Below are positions 45,607 to 55,580 of a stretch of DNA of 64,000 bases, piece after piece. The stretch lies in the NCBI GenBank assembly GCA_025666215.1, contig CP102593.1, positions 1,811,001-1,875,000 on the forward strand. Reading direction: 5' to 3'. This DNA is from Xanthomonas campestris pv. phormiicola. GTDB lineage: Bacteria; Pseudomonadota; Gammaproteobacteria; Xanthomonadales; Xanthomonadaceae. Made by a program: the position numbers and the translations under genes. Below the pieces are notes generated by a model. It was not told the DNA's origin and did not search any database. It saw only the letters and a list, made by a program, of their open reading frames with translations. Position 1 is the first letter of the stretch. Each line of letters opens with the position of its first letter.

Positions 45607-47601
45607 TCAGTCGTCGCCGCTCGCGTCCACCCACACCCGCATCTCGCCTTCGCCACGGTTGGCCCAGGCGAAGTAGGGGACGAAGGTCAGGGTCTGCGCC
45701 TGCCGCGACGGCGGCGGCGCGTCGTAGCGGTATAGCGGCAAGCTCTCGGCCTGCGCGTCGTCGTGACCGTGCAGGCGTTCGCCCTCGGCCTGCAGCAGCA
45801 CCTGGCCGGCCAGGGTGCCGCTGCCGGGTTCGGTGCGGATCGCCGCGCTGGCGGGCAGGCGCAGCTGATGCAGCTGCGCGCCGTTGTCGGCCTGCTCCAG
45901 GCAGTACACCAGCGGCCCGCGCTGCAGCGCGACCTTGCCGGCCAGATGGCGCACGCGCGGATGGCCGCTGACCCGCATCGGCGGCATCGGCAGGCGCAGG
46001 TGCAGGGTGTCGCCGCGCTGCCAGCGCCGTCGCAGCACGCAGTAGCCGTGCTGCAGATGCGCCTCGATCGCCACCGCTTCGCCATTGAGATGCAGTTGCG
46101 GCGCGCGGCACCAGTCCGGCAGGCGTAGCGCCAGCGCGGCCTCGACCGGAGCCTCGCAGTCCACGCTCAGTTCCACCTGTTCCTGCCACGGGTACTCGCC
46201 ACGCTGGCGCAGGGTCAAGGTCTGCCCGTCCACGTCGAACGCGGCGTCGCTGCCGACGTACAGATTCACGTAGAGCGTGTCGTCGCGGCGGGTGTAGATG
46301 TAGTGCCCGAGCGAGGTCAGCACGCGGGCGATGTTCGGCGGACAGCAGGCGCAGCCGAACCAGCGCTGGCGCACCGGCTTGACGTGGTCGAAGCCGTGGT
46401 TGCCGTGCACGGTGGGCGGATGCACTTCCAGCGGATTGACGTAGAAGAAGTGGCGCCCGTCCAGCGCCATGCCGGCCAGCACGGTGTTGTACAGCGCCCG
46501 CTCCATCACATCGGCATAGCGGCTGTCCGGCGCCAGCTGCAGCATGCGGTTGGCGAACATCATCAGCCCGATCGAGGCGCAGCTCTCGTTGTAGGCGGTG
46601 TCGTTGGGCAGGTCGTAGTCGACGCTGAAGGCTTCGCCGTAGCTCTGCGCGCCGATCGCGCCGGTGAGGTACAGCTGCCGCTGCGTGGTGTTCTCCCACA
46701 GCCGTTCGCAGGTCGCGCGCAGTTCGGCGTCGCCGCTGTGCCGCGCCAGGTGCGCCACGCCGGCGTACAGGTACACGAAGCGCACCGCGTGGCCGACCGC
46801 GGTGGTCTGCAGCGCGACCGGCACGTGCGCCTGGCTGTACGCCTTGTCCTCGATCATCCACGCCGGCCCGTGCCCGCCCCAGAAGAAGCTGCGCCCGCGC
46901 TTTTCGTATTCTTCGTCGTAGTAGTGCGGCGCGGTGCCGCGCTGCTCGACGAAGTAGCGGGTCAGCGCCAGGTAGCGCGGCTCGCCGGTGGCTTCGTACA
47001 GGCGCATCAGCGCCAGTTCGATCTCCGGATGCCCGGGATAGCCGTGCAGTTGCTGCGGGCCGGGACCGAAGGTGGCGTCGATGTGGTCGGCGAGCCGGCA
47101 CACGATGTCCAGCAGCGCGCGCTTGCCGGTGGCCTGGTGGTAGGCGACGCCGGCCTCGATCATGTGTCCGGCGCAGTACAGCTCGTGGCATTCGGCCAGG
47201 TTGCTCCAGCGCTGCTCCGGCGCCTTCACCGTGAAATAGGTGTTGAGGTAGCCGTCGGGCTGCTGCGCGGCGCCGATCAGTTCGATGGTGGCGTCGGCAT
47301 CGCGCTCCAGCGCCGGATCGGGATGCTGCGCGAGCAGGTAGGCCACCGCTTCCAGCCACTTGGCCACGTCGCTGTCCTGGAACACCATGCCGTAGAACGC
47401 GCCGTCGCTGCGCCCGGCGGCGATGCGGAAGTTCTCGATCGCGTGGCTGGGCTCGGCATCGGCGACGTTGTCGTTGAGCGCGTCCCACTGGTAGGGCAGC
47501 ACCACCTCCTGCACCAGGCGCTGGTAGCGCTGCCAGAACGGGTCGGCGATGCGCAGGCGGTCGAGCGGGAGTTCGGGCGGCGGGGCGAGCGAGTGCGGCA
47601 T
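45607..47601 (-). CDS. GH127 beta-L-arabinofuranosidase
   Basis: A 664-residue glycoside hydrolase family 127 enzyme (HypBA1-like) that releases L-arabinofuranose from plant hydroxyproline-linked arabinans or oligosaccharides. The (alpha/alpha)6 barrel carries NFRIAAGRSDGAFYG, YNESCASIGL (zinc-binding Glu/Cys) and WFGCACCPPN, whose cysteines provide the nucleophile and the Zn site. There is no signal peptide, so it acts in the cytoplasm on imported sugars. It is the second gene after a GPH symporter (37 bp gap), under a divergent AraC regulator. The ATG at 47601 follows GGAGG-like bases. Confidence 0.94.
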   Translation of the reverse strand: MPHSLAPPPELPLDRLRIADPFWQRYQRLVQEVVLPYQWDALNDNVADAEPSHAIENFRIAAGRSDGAFYGMVFQDSDVAKWLEAVAYLLAQHPDPALERDADATIELIGAAQQPDGYLNTYFTVKAPEQRWSNLAECHELYCAGHMIEAGVAYHQATGKRALLDIVCRLADHIDATFGPGPQQLHGYPGHPEIELALMRLYEATGEPRYLALTRYFVEQRGTAPHYYDEEYEKRGRSFFWGGHGPAWMIEDKAYSQAHVPVALQTTAVGHAVRFVYLYAGVAHLARHSGDAELRATCERLWENTTQRQLYLTGAIGAQSYGEAFSVDYDLPNDTAYNESCASIGLMMFANRMLQLAPDSRYADVMERALYNTVLAGMALDGRHFFYVNPLEVHPPTVHGNHGFDHVKPVRQRWFGCACCPPNIARVLTSLGHYIYTRRDDTLYVNLYVGSDAAFDVDGQTLTLRQRGEYPWQEQVELSVDCEAPVEAALALRLPDWCRAPQLHLNGEAVAIEAHLQHGYCVLRRRWQRGDTLHLRLPMPPMRVSGHPRVRHLAGKVALQRGPLVYCLEQADNGAQLHQLRLPASAAIRTEPGSGTLAGQVLLQAEGERLHGHDDAQAESLPLYRYDAPPPSRQAQTLTFVPYFAWANRGEGEMRVWVDASGDD

Positions 47602-47638
47602 GGAGGCGGCGATCCTGTGGGGAGGAGGAGGGGGGCGG

Positions 47639-49042
47639 TCAGTGCACCGGGCGCGCGGCCAGATCGGCACCGATCTCGGCCAGCAGCGGCCGGCGCAGGC
47701 GGCAGCGGTAGATCACCGCGGCCAGCAGCAGGTGCAGCGCGGCGGGAATCAGCGTTTCCAGCAGGGTGATCGCCTGCAGCGAGGCGTCGGTCTGGTGCTC
47801 GGCGCCGGCGCGGTAGCCCACGCGCACGAACAGGTAGCTGATCACCACCGCGCTCGAGGCCCAGGCCAGCTTGATGCAGAACAGGTTGAAGGCGAAGTTG
47901 ATGCCGGAGGAACGGATGCGGTTCTTCCACGCGCCGTAGTCGTCGGCGAAGGCCATGATCGAGAAGTGCAGCGGCAGCGCGAAGCCCAGCACCAGGCAGT
48001 TGACGAAGATCAGCCCCAGCCACAGCGTCTGCTGCGCCGGCCCGGTGGGCATGCACCACTGCAGCACGCCCAGCGCGGCCAGCGCCAGATTGGTGTGCAG
48101 GTACAGGGCCAGCGGATCGAAGCGGCGGCACAGCGCGTTGACCACGAGCGCGCCGAGCACCGTGGCCAGCGCCACCATCGCGAAGAACAGCGAGGTGTAG
48201 CCGGCGCCGCCGCCGAGCACGTAGTTGATGAAATACAGATAGCCGCCGCCGCGGATGTTGAACACGTTGATCAGCAGGAACGACATCAGCAGCACCAGCC
48301 GCATCTGGTCGTTGCGCAGCAGCCCGCGCAGGTGCTGGCCGATGCCGGCCTCGCCCAGCAGGCTGACCGGCACGCGCTCGCGCACGGCGAAGAAGCAGCA
48401 CAGGAACATCGCCACCGCCAGCGCGCTGAGCAGGCCCACGCCGAGCTGATAGCCGTGCGCGGCATCGCCATCGCCGAGCACCCGCACCAGCCACGGCAGC
48501 CCGACCGAGACCAGGAAGCCGGCGACGCCGCACAGCACGAAGCGCCACGACTGCGCCGACACCACTTCGCGGTGGTCGCCGGTCATGCTGTTGATCAGTG
48601 CGCAGTACGGCACGTTGATCGCGGTGTAGCACAGCGACAGCAGGAAATAGCTGGCGAAGGCATAGGCGACCTTGGCCGTATGGCTCAGCTGCGGGCTGCT
48701 GAAGGTCAGCACGCAGGCGATGCCGATCGGCAAGGCGATCCACAGCTGCCAGCCGCGGAAACGGCCCCAGCGGCTGCGGGTGCGGTCGGCGAGCAGGCCC
48801 ATCAGCGGATCGGACACCGCATCGGCGATGCGCAGCACGGTGAACAGGGTACCGACCAGGGCCGGGGTCAGGCCGAACACGTCGGTGTAGAAGAAGGTCA
48901 GGAAGTTGGCGATCAGGCAGGTGACGATGGTGCCGCCGGCATCGCCCAGGCCGTAGCCGAACTTCTCAAGGCGCGAGAGTCGCTGCGTGGCGGCGGCCTG
49001 GTCGGCGCCTGCGGCAACGGGGCCAACGGCGGTCGCATTCAA
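47639..49042 (-). CDS. GPH-family sugar:cation symporter
   Basis: A 467-residue MFS/GPH (melibiose carrier, MelB/XylP-like) transporter with 12 TM helices. [32 protein letters not shown] is the family N-terminus, and [25 protein letters not shown] and [21 protein letters not shown] are GPH signatures. It probably imports arabinosides for the GH127 enzyme. No in-frame ATG fits; TTG at 49042 with AGGAA upstream is the best start. It leads the two-gene operon and is divergent from the AraC regulator. Confidence 0.9.
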   Translation of the reverse strand: MNATAVGPVAAGADQAAATQRLSRLEKFGYGLGDAGGTIVTCLIANFLTFFYTDVFGLTPALVGTLFTVLRIADAVSDPLMGLLADRTRSRWGRFRGWQLWIALPIGIACVLTFSSPQLSHTAKVAYAFASYFLLSLCYTAINVPYCALINSMTGDHREVVSAQSWRFVLCGVAGFLVSVGLPWLVRVLGDGDAAHGYQLGVGLLSALAVAMFLCCFFAVRERVPVSLLGEAGIGQHLRGLLRNDQMRLVLLMSFLLINVFNIRGGGYLYFINYVLGGGAGYTSLFFAMVALATVLGALVVNALCRRFDPLALYLHTNLALAALGVLQWCMPTGPAQQTLWLGLIFVNCLVLGFALPLHFSIMAFADDYGAWKNRIRSSGINFAFNLFCIKLAWASSAVVISYLFVRVGYRAGAEHQTDASLQAITLLETLIPAALHLLLAAVIYRCRLRRPLLAEIGADLAARPVH

Positions 49043-49233
49043 CGGGACGGTTCCTGGCGGGCGCGGGGTCCGGCGCCCGCTCAAAGTCGCACGCCGCCCG
49101 GATCGGGACAAGAGCCGGTGCGGTATAAAAACGGTACGATTCCGACCTGCGCGGCCTCGGTAGCGCACGCGGCGATACCGTGTATCTTTGCTGCAGTGCA
49201 GCGAGCCATTCGCGACAGGGAGACACTTCCGAC
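49043..49233. promoter_or_regulatory. Divergent promoter of the arabinoside locus
   Basis: A 190-bp region between the symporter and AraC genes. It contains an AT-rich core GCGGTATAAAAACGGTACG near 49119, where the two GGTA half-sites could be part of an AraC-type operator. Confidence 0.45.
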
Positions 49234-50052
49234 ATGCTCGAACTCGCAGTGGCCTATCCGATCCGGGTCCAGAACGGCGGCCTGTTCATTTCCCGCGGGG
49301 TCGGTGCGCATCCGACGCGGGTGATCCAGTCCTACGAGCTGATCTTCGTCGAGCGCGGCACCCTGTCGATCCGCGAGCAGGACAACGACTTCCATATCGG
49401 CCCCGGCGAGACCCTGATCCTGTGGCCGGGGCGCGAACACGCCGGCCTGGGCCGCTTCTCCGACGAGTTGCGCTTCTACTGGGTGCATTTCGAACTGGAG
49501 CCGGCGGCGGCGGACGCGGCCGGCGCCACGCTGCTGTCGATGCCGCAGCGCACCGCGATCCGCGACCCGGAGCGGTTCGTCGGCCTGTTCCGCTGGTTCC
49601 TCGGCGAGCAGGAGGAGCGGCGCACGCTGCCGATGCTGGAGCCGATCGTGCTGTCGATGCTGCAATGCGTGGCCGGCGCCTGGCCCGATCCGCACGACTC
49701 CGACCGCGCCGGCGTGGCGCTGGCCTACCGCGCCAAGCAGCTGATCGGCACCCAGTTCCACACCGCGCTCACCGCGTCCGCGTTGGCCGCGCAGCTGCAT
49801 TGCAACCCGGACTACCTGGGGCGCATCTACCGCCGCGCGTTCGGCACCACGCTGACCGAGGCGATCCATCGGCAACGCATCGCCTTCGCCGAGAAATTGC
49901 TGCTGGTGAACACCTGCAGCGTCGACGAGGTCGCGCAGCGCGCCGGCTTCAGCGACGGCGGCTACTTCCGCCGCATCTTCCGCCAACGCCTGGGCATGAC
50001 CCCGACCGCGTATCGGCGGTTGTACTGCAAGGAGCACATCAACTCGGGGTGA
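49234..50052 (+). CDS. AraC-family transcriptional regulator
   Basis: A 272-residue regulator: an N-terminal cupin sensor ([41 protein letters not shown]) and a C-terminal double HTH ([46 protein letters not shown], then [35 protein letters not shown]). It probably senses an arabinose-type sugar and activates the divergent symporter-GH127 operon. The ATG at 49234 gives the family N-terminus; the frame is open 18 codons upstream. Confidence 0.94.
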   Translation: MLELAVAYPIRVQNGGLFISRGVGAHPTRVIQSYELIFVERGTLSIREQDNDFHIGPGETLILWPGREHAGLGRFSDELRFYWVHFELEPAAADAAGATLLSMPQRTAIRDPERFVGLFRWFLGEQEERRTLPMLEPIVLSMLQCVAGAWPDPHDSDRAGVALAYRAKQLIGTQFHTALTASALAAQLHCNPDYLGRIYRRAFGTTLTEAIHRQRIAFAEKLLLVNTCSVDEVAQRAGFSDGGYFRRIFRQRLGMTPTAYRRLYCKEHINSG

Positions 50053-50118
50053 GCGCGATCGCGCGGGGCCTGCACAGCGCATTGCCTACACTGCGCCGAT
50101 GTCATGGGAAGCCCGCAA

Positions 50119-51675
50119 ATGAAGAAGGCGTTGAAATGGAGCGGCATCGCCCTGGCGGCATTGGTGCTGGCCTCGCTGGCGGCGCTGTACGGCTACGGCC
50201 GCTTCGCCGACCGTGCGCAAGGCCCGGCCAGCCATGCGTTGCCGGCGACCGCGCTGGACACGCCGATCGACCGTGCGGTGGCGCCACTCGCCGCGGCGCA
50301 TCCCGGGCACAGCGGCATGGTGATCCTGCCCGACAACGTCGAGGCGTTCGCGGTGCGCGCGGCGGCGGCGCGCGCGGCCGGGCGCAGCCTGGACCTGCAG
50401 TACTACATCTGGCATGCGGATTTCACCGGCAACCTGCTCTACAACGAGCTGTTGCGCGCCGCCGATCGCGGCGTGCGCGTGCGCCTGCTGCTGGACGACA
50501 TGAACGTGCACGGCAGCAATTCGGTGTTGGCCGCGCTGGACCGCCACCGGCTGATCGAGGTGCGGCTGTTCAACCCGACCCGCGCGCGCGAAGGCACGCT
50601 GATGCGCGGGGTGGAGCTGGTGCTGCGGTTCTTCAGCGTCAACCGGCGCATGCACAACAAGGCCTGGATCGCCGACGGGCGCATGGCGGTGGTGGGCGGG
50701 CGCAACGTCGGCGACGAATACTTCGATGCGGCGCGCGACACCAACTTCATGGACACCGATGTGGCGGTGGTCGGGCCGGCGGTGGCGCAGGCCGCGCAGA
50801 TCTTCGACGCCTACTGGAACAGCCGCAGCGCGGTGCCGCTGAGCGCGCTGGTGCAGGCCGGGCCGGAGGCGCTGCCCAGGCTGCGCGCCAGCATCGATGC
50901 CGGCCTGGGCTCGGCGCGCGCGCATCCCTACGTGCAGCGCCTGCGGCAGGCGCCCAGCGTGCGCAACCTGGTCGAGGGCGAGCGCCCACTGCACTGGAGC
51001 GCCGACGCCTCGATCGTGTCCGACCCGCCGGAGAAGGCCGAAGGCGCGCCGCCGGGCGCGGACTGGATGACGCCGCGGCTGGTCGGCGAGATGGCGCGCG
51101 CGCAACGCGAACTGGCGCTGATCTCGCCGTACTTCGTGCCGGGCGAGGACGGCCTGCGCTGGATCGGCCAGCTGCGCCAGCGTGGCGTGGCGGTCGGCGT
51201 GCTGACCAATTCGCTGGCGGCCAACGACGTGGTCGCGGTGCACGGCGGCTATGCCGGCTACCGGGTGCCGTTGCTGCGGCAGGGCGTGGCGCTGTTCGAG
51301 CTCAAGCCGCAAGGCGACCCGGGCGGCAGCCTGTTCGGCTCCAGCGGCGCCAGCCTGCATACCAAGGCGTTCGTGGTCGATGGACGCGAAGGCTTCATCG
51401 GCTCGTTCAATCTCGATCCGCGCTCGATGAATCTCAACACCGAGATGGGCCTGCTGTTCCGCGATCGCGCCGTGGCGGCCGAACTGCAGCGGCTGTACCG
51501 GGCCAAGGTGTCGGCGCCGGTCAGCTACCGGCTGGCGCTGCAGGACGGGGAACTGCGTTGGCAGGATGGCGCGGCGCGGCCGCCGCGGACCTGGACGCAC
51601 GAGCCGGAAGCGGGCGTGTGGCGGCGCGCCGCCGCGCGGGTGATCGGCTGGTTGCCGCTGGAGTCGCAGCTGTAG
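50119..51675 (+). CDS. Phospholipase D-family protein (cardiolipin synthase-like)
   Basis: A 518-residue protein with an N-terminal TM anchor (about residues 6-24, WSGIALAALVLASLAALYGYG) and two complete HKD motifs: MHNKAWIADGRMAVVGGRNVGDEY and LHTKAFVVDGREGFIGSFNLDPRS. LDLQYYIWHADFTGNLLYNELL and LFNPTRAREG are typical of ClsC/YmdC-like members. It probably forms or remodels cardiolipin at the inner membrane, but a phospholipase role is possible. The ATG at 50119 has a GGGAAG ribosome site; an ATG at 50104 would add five residues. Confidence 0.9.
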   Translation: MKKALKWSGIALAALVLASLAALYGYGRFADRAQGPASHALPATALDTPIDRAVAPLAAAHPGHSGMVILPDNVEAFAVRAAAARAAGRSLDLQYYIWHADFTGNLLYNELLRAADRGVRVRLLLDDMNVHGSNSVLAALDRHRLIEVRLFNPTRAREGTLMRGVELVLRFFSVNRRMHNKAWIADGRMAVVGGRNVGDEYFDAARDTNFMDTDVAVVGPAVAQAAQIFDAYWNSRSAVPLSALVQAGPEALPRLRASIDAGLGSARAHPYVQRLRQAPSVRNLVEGERPLHWSADASIVSDPPEKAEGAPPGADWMTPRLVGEMARAQRELALISPYFVPGEDGLRWIGQLRQRGVAVGVLTNSLAANDVVAVHGGYAGYRVPLLRQGVALFELKPQGDPGGSLFGSSGASLHTKAFVVDGREGFIGSFNLDPRSMNLNTEMGLLFRDRAVAAELQRLYRAKVSAPVSYRLALQDGELRWQDGAARPPRTWTHEPEAGVWRRAAARVIGWLPLESQL

Positions 51676-51696
51676 CGGCGCAGGCTAGGAATCATT

Positions 51697-51762
51697 GTGG
51701 GAGCGACTTCAGTCGCGACAGGCTTTCCCGGTAACGCCTGTCGCGACTGAAGTCGCTCCCAC
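51697..51762. repeat. Intact palindromic repeat (27-bp arms)
   Basis: GTGGGAGCGACTTCAGTCGC and on faces its exact complement across a 12-nt spacer, between convergent genes. It is the complete empty form of the unit that carries MITEs at 36.6 and 40.8 kb; it may also terminate transcription from both sides. Confidence 0.92.
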
Positions 51763-51791
51763 AAGTAACCGCATCCTGATCCGAAACCGCG

Positions 51792-52871
51792 TCAGGTCAG
51801 CTGCTGCACGATCTCGCGCGCCATCGACCCCAGCGGCAGGATCTTCTCCGCGCCGCCGCGTTTGATCGCTTCCTTGGGCATGCCGAACACGATGCTGCTC
51901 TGCTCGTCCTGGGCCACGGTGCGCGCGCCGGCCTGGCGCATCTCCAGCAGGCCGACCGCGCCGTCGTCGCCCATGCCGGTCATGATGATGCCCAGCGCAT
52001 TGCCGCCGGCGGCGCGCGCGGCGGAGCGGAACAGCACGTCCACCGAGGGCCGGTGCCGGTTCACCGGCGGCCCGTCCACCACCTCCACGAAGTATTGCGC
52101 GCCGCTGCGGCGCAGCAGCATGTGCTTGCCGCCCGGCGCGATCAGCGCGCGGCCCGGGACCACGCGGTCGTTGTTGGCCGCTTCCTTCACCGCGATCTGG
52201 CACAGGCTGTCCAGGCGCGCGGCGAACGCGGCGGTGAACTTCTCCGGCATGTGCTGGACGATGACGATGCCGGGGCTGACCCGCGGCAGCGCGGTCAGCA
52301 CCTCCTCCAGCGCCTGGGTACCGCCGGTGGAGGTGCCGATCGCGATCACCCGTTCGGTGGTCTGCGCCAGCGGGCGGCCGCCCTGCGCCGGCAGGATCAC
52401 GTCGGCGGTGTGCTTGACCTCCGCTTCCACCGGCGGCGCGGCGCTGCGTGCGGCCAGGCGCTTGACGTTGGCGCGCGCGGCGGTGCGCACCGTGGCCACC
52501 AGTTCCTCGGCCGAGTCGGTGAGGAACTGCTTCAGGCCGAGCTTGGGCTTGGTCACCACCGCCACCGCGCCGGCGGCCAGCGCGTCCATGGTCACCCGCG
52601 CGCCCTTTTCGGTGAGCGTGGAGCAGATCACCACCGGGGTGGGGCGCTCGCTCATGATCTTGCGCAGGAAGGTGATGCCGTCCATCTTCGGCATTTCCAC
52701 GTCCAGCACGATCACGTCCGGCCATTGCTGGCGCATCTTGTCCATCGCCAGCAGCGGATCGGCGGCCGCGGCGATCACCTCGATGCCGGGCGCCTCGTTG
52801 AGCACCGCCACCAGCACCTGGCGCACTACCGCCGAATCGTCGACCACCATGGCCTTGATCGTCGTCGTCAT
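51792..52871 (-). CDS. cheB: CheB chemoreceptor methylesterase/glutamine deamidase
   Basis: A 359-residue response-regulator enzyme. Receiver domain: [12 protein letters not shown], phospho-acceptor D57 in [13 protein letters not shown], and K in VVTKPKLG. After a linker the methylesterase domain follows: [13 protein letters not shown] (Ser nucleophile), [12 protein letters not shown] (His) and [13 protein letters not shown] (Asp). It removes methyl groups from the receptors encoded upstream, opposing CheR. It is the last gene of the che cluster and ends at a palindromic repeat. The gap to cheR is 31 bp. No cheD was found in the window. Confidence 0.97.
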   Translation of the reverse strand: MTTTIKAMVVDDSAVVRQVLVAVLNEAPGIEVIAAAADPLLAMDKMRQQWPDVIVLDVEMPKMDGITFLRKIMSERPTPVVICSTLTEKGARVTMDALAAGAVAVVTKPKLGLKQFLTDSAEELVATVRTAARANVKRLAARSAAPPVEAEVKHTADVILPAQGGRPLAQTTERVIAIGTSTGGTQALEEVLTALPRVSPGIVIVQHMPEKFTAAFAARLDSLCQIAVKEAANNDRVVPGRALIAPGGKHMLLRRSGAQYFVEVVDGPPVNRHRPSVDVLFRSAARAAGGNALGIIMTGMGDDGAVGLLEMRQAGARTVAQDEQSSIVFGMPKEAIKRGGAEKILPLGSMAREIVQQLT

Positions 52872-52902
52872 CGGTCGTTCCTTTGAGAAGCGGCAGCGGT
52901 GT

Positions 52903-53709
52903 TCATGGCTTGCGGTACACCGACGGCGCCACCTGCACGACCTCGTTGTTGACGTCGTTGAGGCTTTCCGAGTGGCCGATGCAGAAGATGCCGCCGCGCT
53001 TGAGCGTGGACAGGACCCGCGCGACCACTTCGCGCTTGGTCTGGCCGTTGAAGTAGATCATCACGTTGCGCAGGAAGATCACGTCGAACTGGCCGAGATT
53101 GGGCAGCGTGGCGTTGAGGTTTGCGTGCAGGAAGCGCACGTTGTCGCGCAGCTTGCGGTCGATCAGCAGGCTGCCTTCGTATTCGCCGCGGCCCTTCAGG
53201 CAGTAGCGCTTGAGCAGCGCCGGCGGCATGTGCTCGATGCGCTGCAGCGGATAGTGGCCGCTGCGCGCCTTGGTCAGCACGCGGGTGCTGATGTCGGTGC
53301 CGACCACTTCGTAGGGGCGGCCCTGCAGGGTGTCGTCCAGCACCATCGCCATGCTGTAGGCCTCCTCGCCGGTGGAGCTGGCCGCGCTCCAGATGCGGAA
53401 CGGCGCGTTGCCCTTGTACTCGCTCGCCAGCTTGCGCAGCAGGTCGAAGTGCTTGGGCTCGCGGAAGAAATAGGTTTCGTTGGTGGTCAGCAGGTCGATC
53501 GCGGTCTGCACCTCGCCGCTGCCTTCGCGGCTCTCCAGCAGCTTCAGGTACTGGGTGTAGGTCTGCAGCGAGTGCGCCTTCAGGCGCTTGCCCAGGCGCC
53601 CGCACAGCATCGCCTTCTTGGCCGGGGAAATGGTGATGCCGGCGGCGTCGAAGATGAAGCGCTGGAACTTGCCGAATTCCTGCTCGGTGATGGTGTCGGT
53701 GCTGGTCAT
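52903..53709 (-). CDS. cheR: CheR chemoreceptor methyltransferase
   Basis: A 268-residue AdoMet-dependent methyltransferase that methylates glutamates on chemoreceptors. Family blocks: [40 protein letters not shown] (AdoMet site), [14 protein letters not shown] and [22 protein letters not shown]. It starts 13 bp after the EAL regulator stop. The beta-subdomain that grips receptor C-terminal pentapeptides lies around residues 160-210 ([20 protein letters not shown]); the receptors here end in such peptides. Confidence 0.97.
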   Translation of the reverse strand: MTSTDTITEQEFGKFQRFIFDAAGITISPAKKAMLCGRLGKRLKAHSLQTYTQYLKLLESREGSGEVQTAIDLLTTNETYFFREPKHFDLLRKLASEYKGNAPFRIWSAASSTGEEAYSMAMVLDDTLQGRPYEVVGTDISTRVLTKARSGHYPLQRIEHMPPALLKRYCLKGRGEYEGSLLIDRKLRDNVRFLHANLNATLPNLGQFDVIFLRNVMIYFNGQTKREVVARVLSTLKRGGIFCIGHSESLNDVNNEVVQVAPSVYRKP

Positions 53710-53722
53710 GATGGTCCGGGAG

Positions 53723-54976
53723 TCAGTGGTGCGGCGCTTGCGCCGAGGTGGGGCCGTGTTCCTGCAGCCGCGCCTGGTGCTCGAGCAGCCAGGTAGTCAG
53801 GGCGCCGCCGCCCATCGGCCGCGCCAGCAGGTAGCCCTGGCCCAGGTCGCAGCCCAGTTCCTGCAGCAATTGCCAGTCCTCGACCGTTTCGATGCCTTCG
53901 GCGACGGTACTCAGGCCCAGCCGCTGGGCCATGCCCAGCGCCGATTCCAGCACGGTGCGCAGATTGCGGCTGCGGTGTGCGTCGTGCACGAAGATGCGGT
54001 CGATTTTCAGTTCGGTGAACGGGATGCGGGTCAGCTGTTGCAGCGAGGAGAAGCCGGTGCCGTAGTCGTCCAGCGACAGGCCGAAGCCCTGCAGCCGCAG
54101 CCGCGCCAGTATGCCCAGCGCGCTGGCTTCGACCAGCGAGCTTTCGGTGATCTCCAGGATCACGTCGGCCGGCACCAGCCCGTGGCGGCGCAGTTGGCTA
54201 TGCAGTTCGTCGAGCAGTCCCGGCTCCTGCAGCAGGCACGGCGACAGGTTGATCGCCAGGGTCAGGCGGAAGCCGGATTGCTTCCAGGTCGCCAGCCGCG
54301 CCATCGCCTGGTCGGCGACGCTGGCGGTCAGCGCGTGGATCAGGCCTTCGCGTTCGGCCAGGGCGATGAAACGGTCCGGCGCGATCTGCCCGTTCTGCGG
54401 ATGCCGCCAGCGCGCCAGCGCTTCCACGCCGCTGACCTGGCCACTGCGCATGTCCACCTTGGGCTGGTAGGCCACTTCGATGTCGCCGCGGCGCAGCGCC
54501 TCGTGCAGCATCGCCGCATCGGTGGTGTCGCCGGCGCTGGCGTCGTGGCGCGCGGCCGGCGTCGGCTGCGGGTGCGCCTGCAACGCCGCATCGAGCTCGG
54601 TCGCACGCAGCGGTTTTTCCAGGCCGGCCAGCACCCGCAGGCCGCTGGCGCGACCGACCTGCAGCACCGAATCGATCAGCGCCGCGCCGCGTTGCGAGGC
54701 GACCACGATCGGTACGCGCACGTTGCAGCGGGCCAGCGCGTCGAGCAACTGCACGCCGTCCATGCCGGGCATTTCCAGGTCCACGATCAACAGCCCCGGT
54801 GGCGGTCCCTGGCTTACCCGCGCCAGCGCCGCATGGCCGTCCGCCACGCCTTCCACCGCCACCGCACCCAGCCGCAGGCACAGCGCCAGCGCATGTTCGC
54901 GCTGGACATGGCTGTCGTCGACGACCAGGACCGTGCCGAACTGGTTGAGCGTGGCGATTTCGTGGACGAGCGGCAT
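53723..54976 (-). CDS. Response regulator with c-di-GMP phosphodiesterase (REC-EAL)
   Basis: A 417-residue two-domain regulator. The receiver domain (residues about 14-130) has VLVVDDSHVQ, acceptor D66 in LIVDLEMPGMDG and a switch lysine in GLEKPL. The EAL domain (about 155-405) keeps the catalytic and metal residues: VEALARWRHP (EAL), LAINLSP (Asn), ILEITESSLVE (Glu), LSLDDYGTGFSSL (DD), LKIDRIFV (Lys), VAEGIETVEDWQLL (Glu). It should therefore hydrolyse c-di-GMP when activated, probably by CheA phosphorylation. It is co-transcribed between cheW and cheR. The ATG at 54976 fits the receiver N-terminus. Confidence 0.94.
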   Translation of the reverse strand: MPLVHEIATLNQFGTVLVVDDSHVQREHALALCLRLGAVAVEGVADGHAALARVSQGPPPGLLIVDLEMPGMDGVQLLDALARCNVRVPIVVASQRGAALIDSVLQVGRASGLRVLAGLEKPLRATELDAALQAHPQPTPAARHDASAGDTTDAAMLHEALRRGDIEVAYQPKVDMRSGQVSGVEALARWRHPQNGQIAPDRFIALAEREGLIHALTASVADQAMARLATWKQSGFRLTLAINLSPCLLQEPGLLDELHSQLRRHGLVPADVILEITESSLVEASALGILARLRLQGFGLSLDDYGTGFSSLQQLTRIPFTELKIDRIFVHDAHRSRNLRTVLESALGMAQRLGLSTVAEGIETVEDWQLLQELGCDLGQGYLLARPMGGGALTTWLLEHQARLQEHGPTSAQAPHH

Positions 54977-55037
54977 GCGGATTCCGTCGGTGAGCAAGGG
55001 CTGGGCGTGGCGCCAGGCGCCACGCCGCGCGGGGAAC

Positions 55038-55571
55038 TCAGGCGGCCATGCCTTCCTCGACACCCGGCTCGATGCCGGCCATGGCGACGAACTCCTGGGT
55101 GGACAGCGCCGCATCGGCATCGAGCAGGATCACGAAGCGCTCGCCGACCTTGCCCATGCCGTGGATGAAGTCGCGGCGGATGCCGGCGCCGAACGCCGGG
55201 GCCGGCGCGATGTCGGCGGCGGCGATCTCCAGCACTTCGCTGACCGCGTCCACCAGCAATCCCAGCACCTGGCGTTCGTTGCCGTTGGCGACTTCGACGA
55301 TGACGATGCAGGTGCGCTTGGTGACCTCGCTGGCGGCGCGGCCGAAGCGTTGCTGCAGGTCCACCACCGGCACCACCGCGCCGCGCAGGTTGATCACCCC
55401 GCGCAAGGCCGGCGGCATCATCGGCACGTCGGTCGGCGTGCGGTATTCGATGATTTCCTTGATGCCGAGGATGCCGACCCCGAACATTTCTTTGCCGAGC
55501 AGGAAGGTCAGGAACTGGTCGGGAGCGAGATCGGTGCCGCCGGACGGCGCGGGCGATGCGTGAGCGGTCAT
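55038..55571 (-). CDS. cheW: CheW chemotaxis coupling protein
   Basis: A 177-residue CheW: FLTFLLGKEMFGVGILGIKEIIEY, PALRGVINLRGAVVPVVDLQQRFG (the RG-V-PV-DL core) and GLLVDAVSEVLEI. It links receptors to CheA in signalling arrays. It has a short N-terminal extension (MTAHASPAPSGGTDLAPDQ) and a C-terminal tail. It starts 9 bp after the first receptor stop, inside the che operon. Confidence 0.96.
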   Translation of the reverse strand: MTAHASPAPSGGTDLAPDQFLTFLLGKEMFGVGILGIKEIIEYRTPTDVPMMPPALRGVINLRGAVVPVVDLQQRFGRAASEVTKRTCIVIVEVANGNERQVLGLLVDAVSEVLEIAAADIAPAPAFGAGIRRDFIHGMGKVGERFVILLDADAALSTQEFVAMAGIEPGVEEGMAA

Positions 55572-55580
55572 GGCCGGTCC

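Noticed and set aside
52872..52902. A small cheD gene between cheR and cheB
   Set aside because: Only 31 bp separate the genes; no cheD-like frame exists in the window.
53723..54976. EAL domain suspected degenerate (as in many hybrid proteins)
   Set aside because: All catalytic and metal residues recalled for active EAL enzymes are present.
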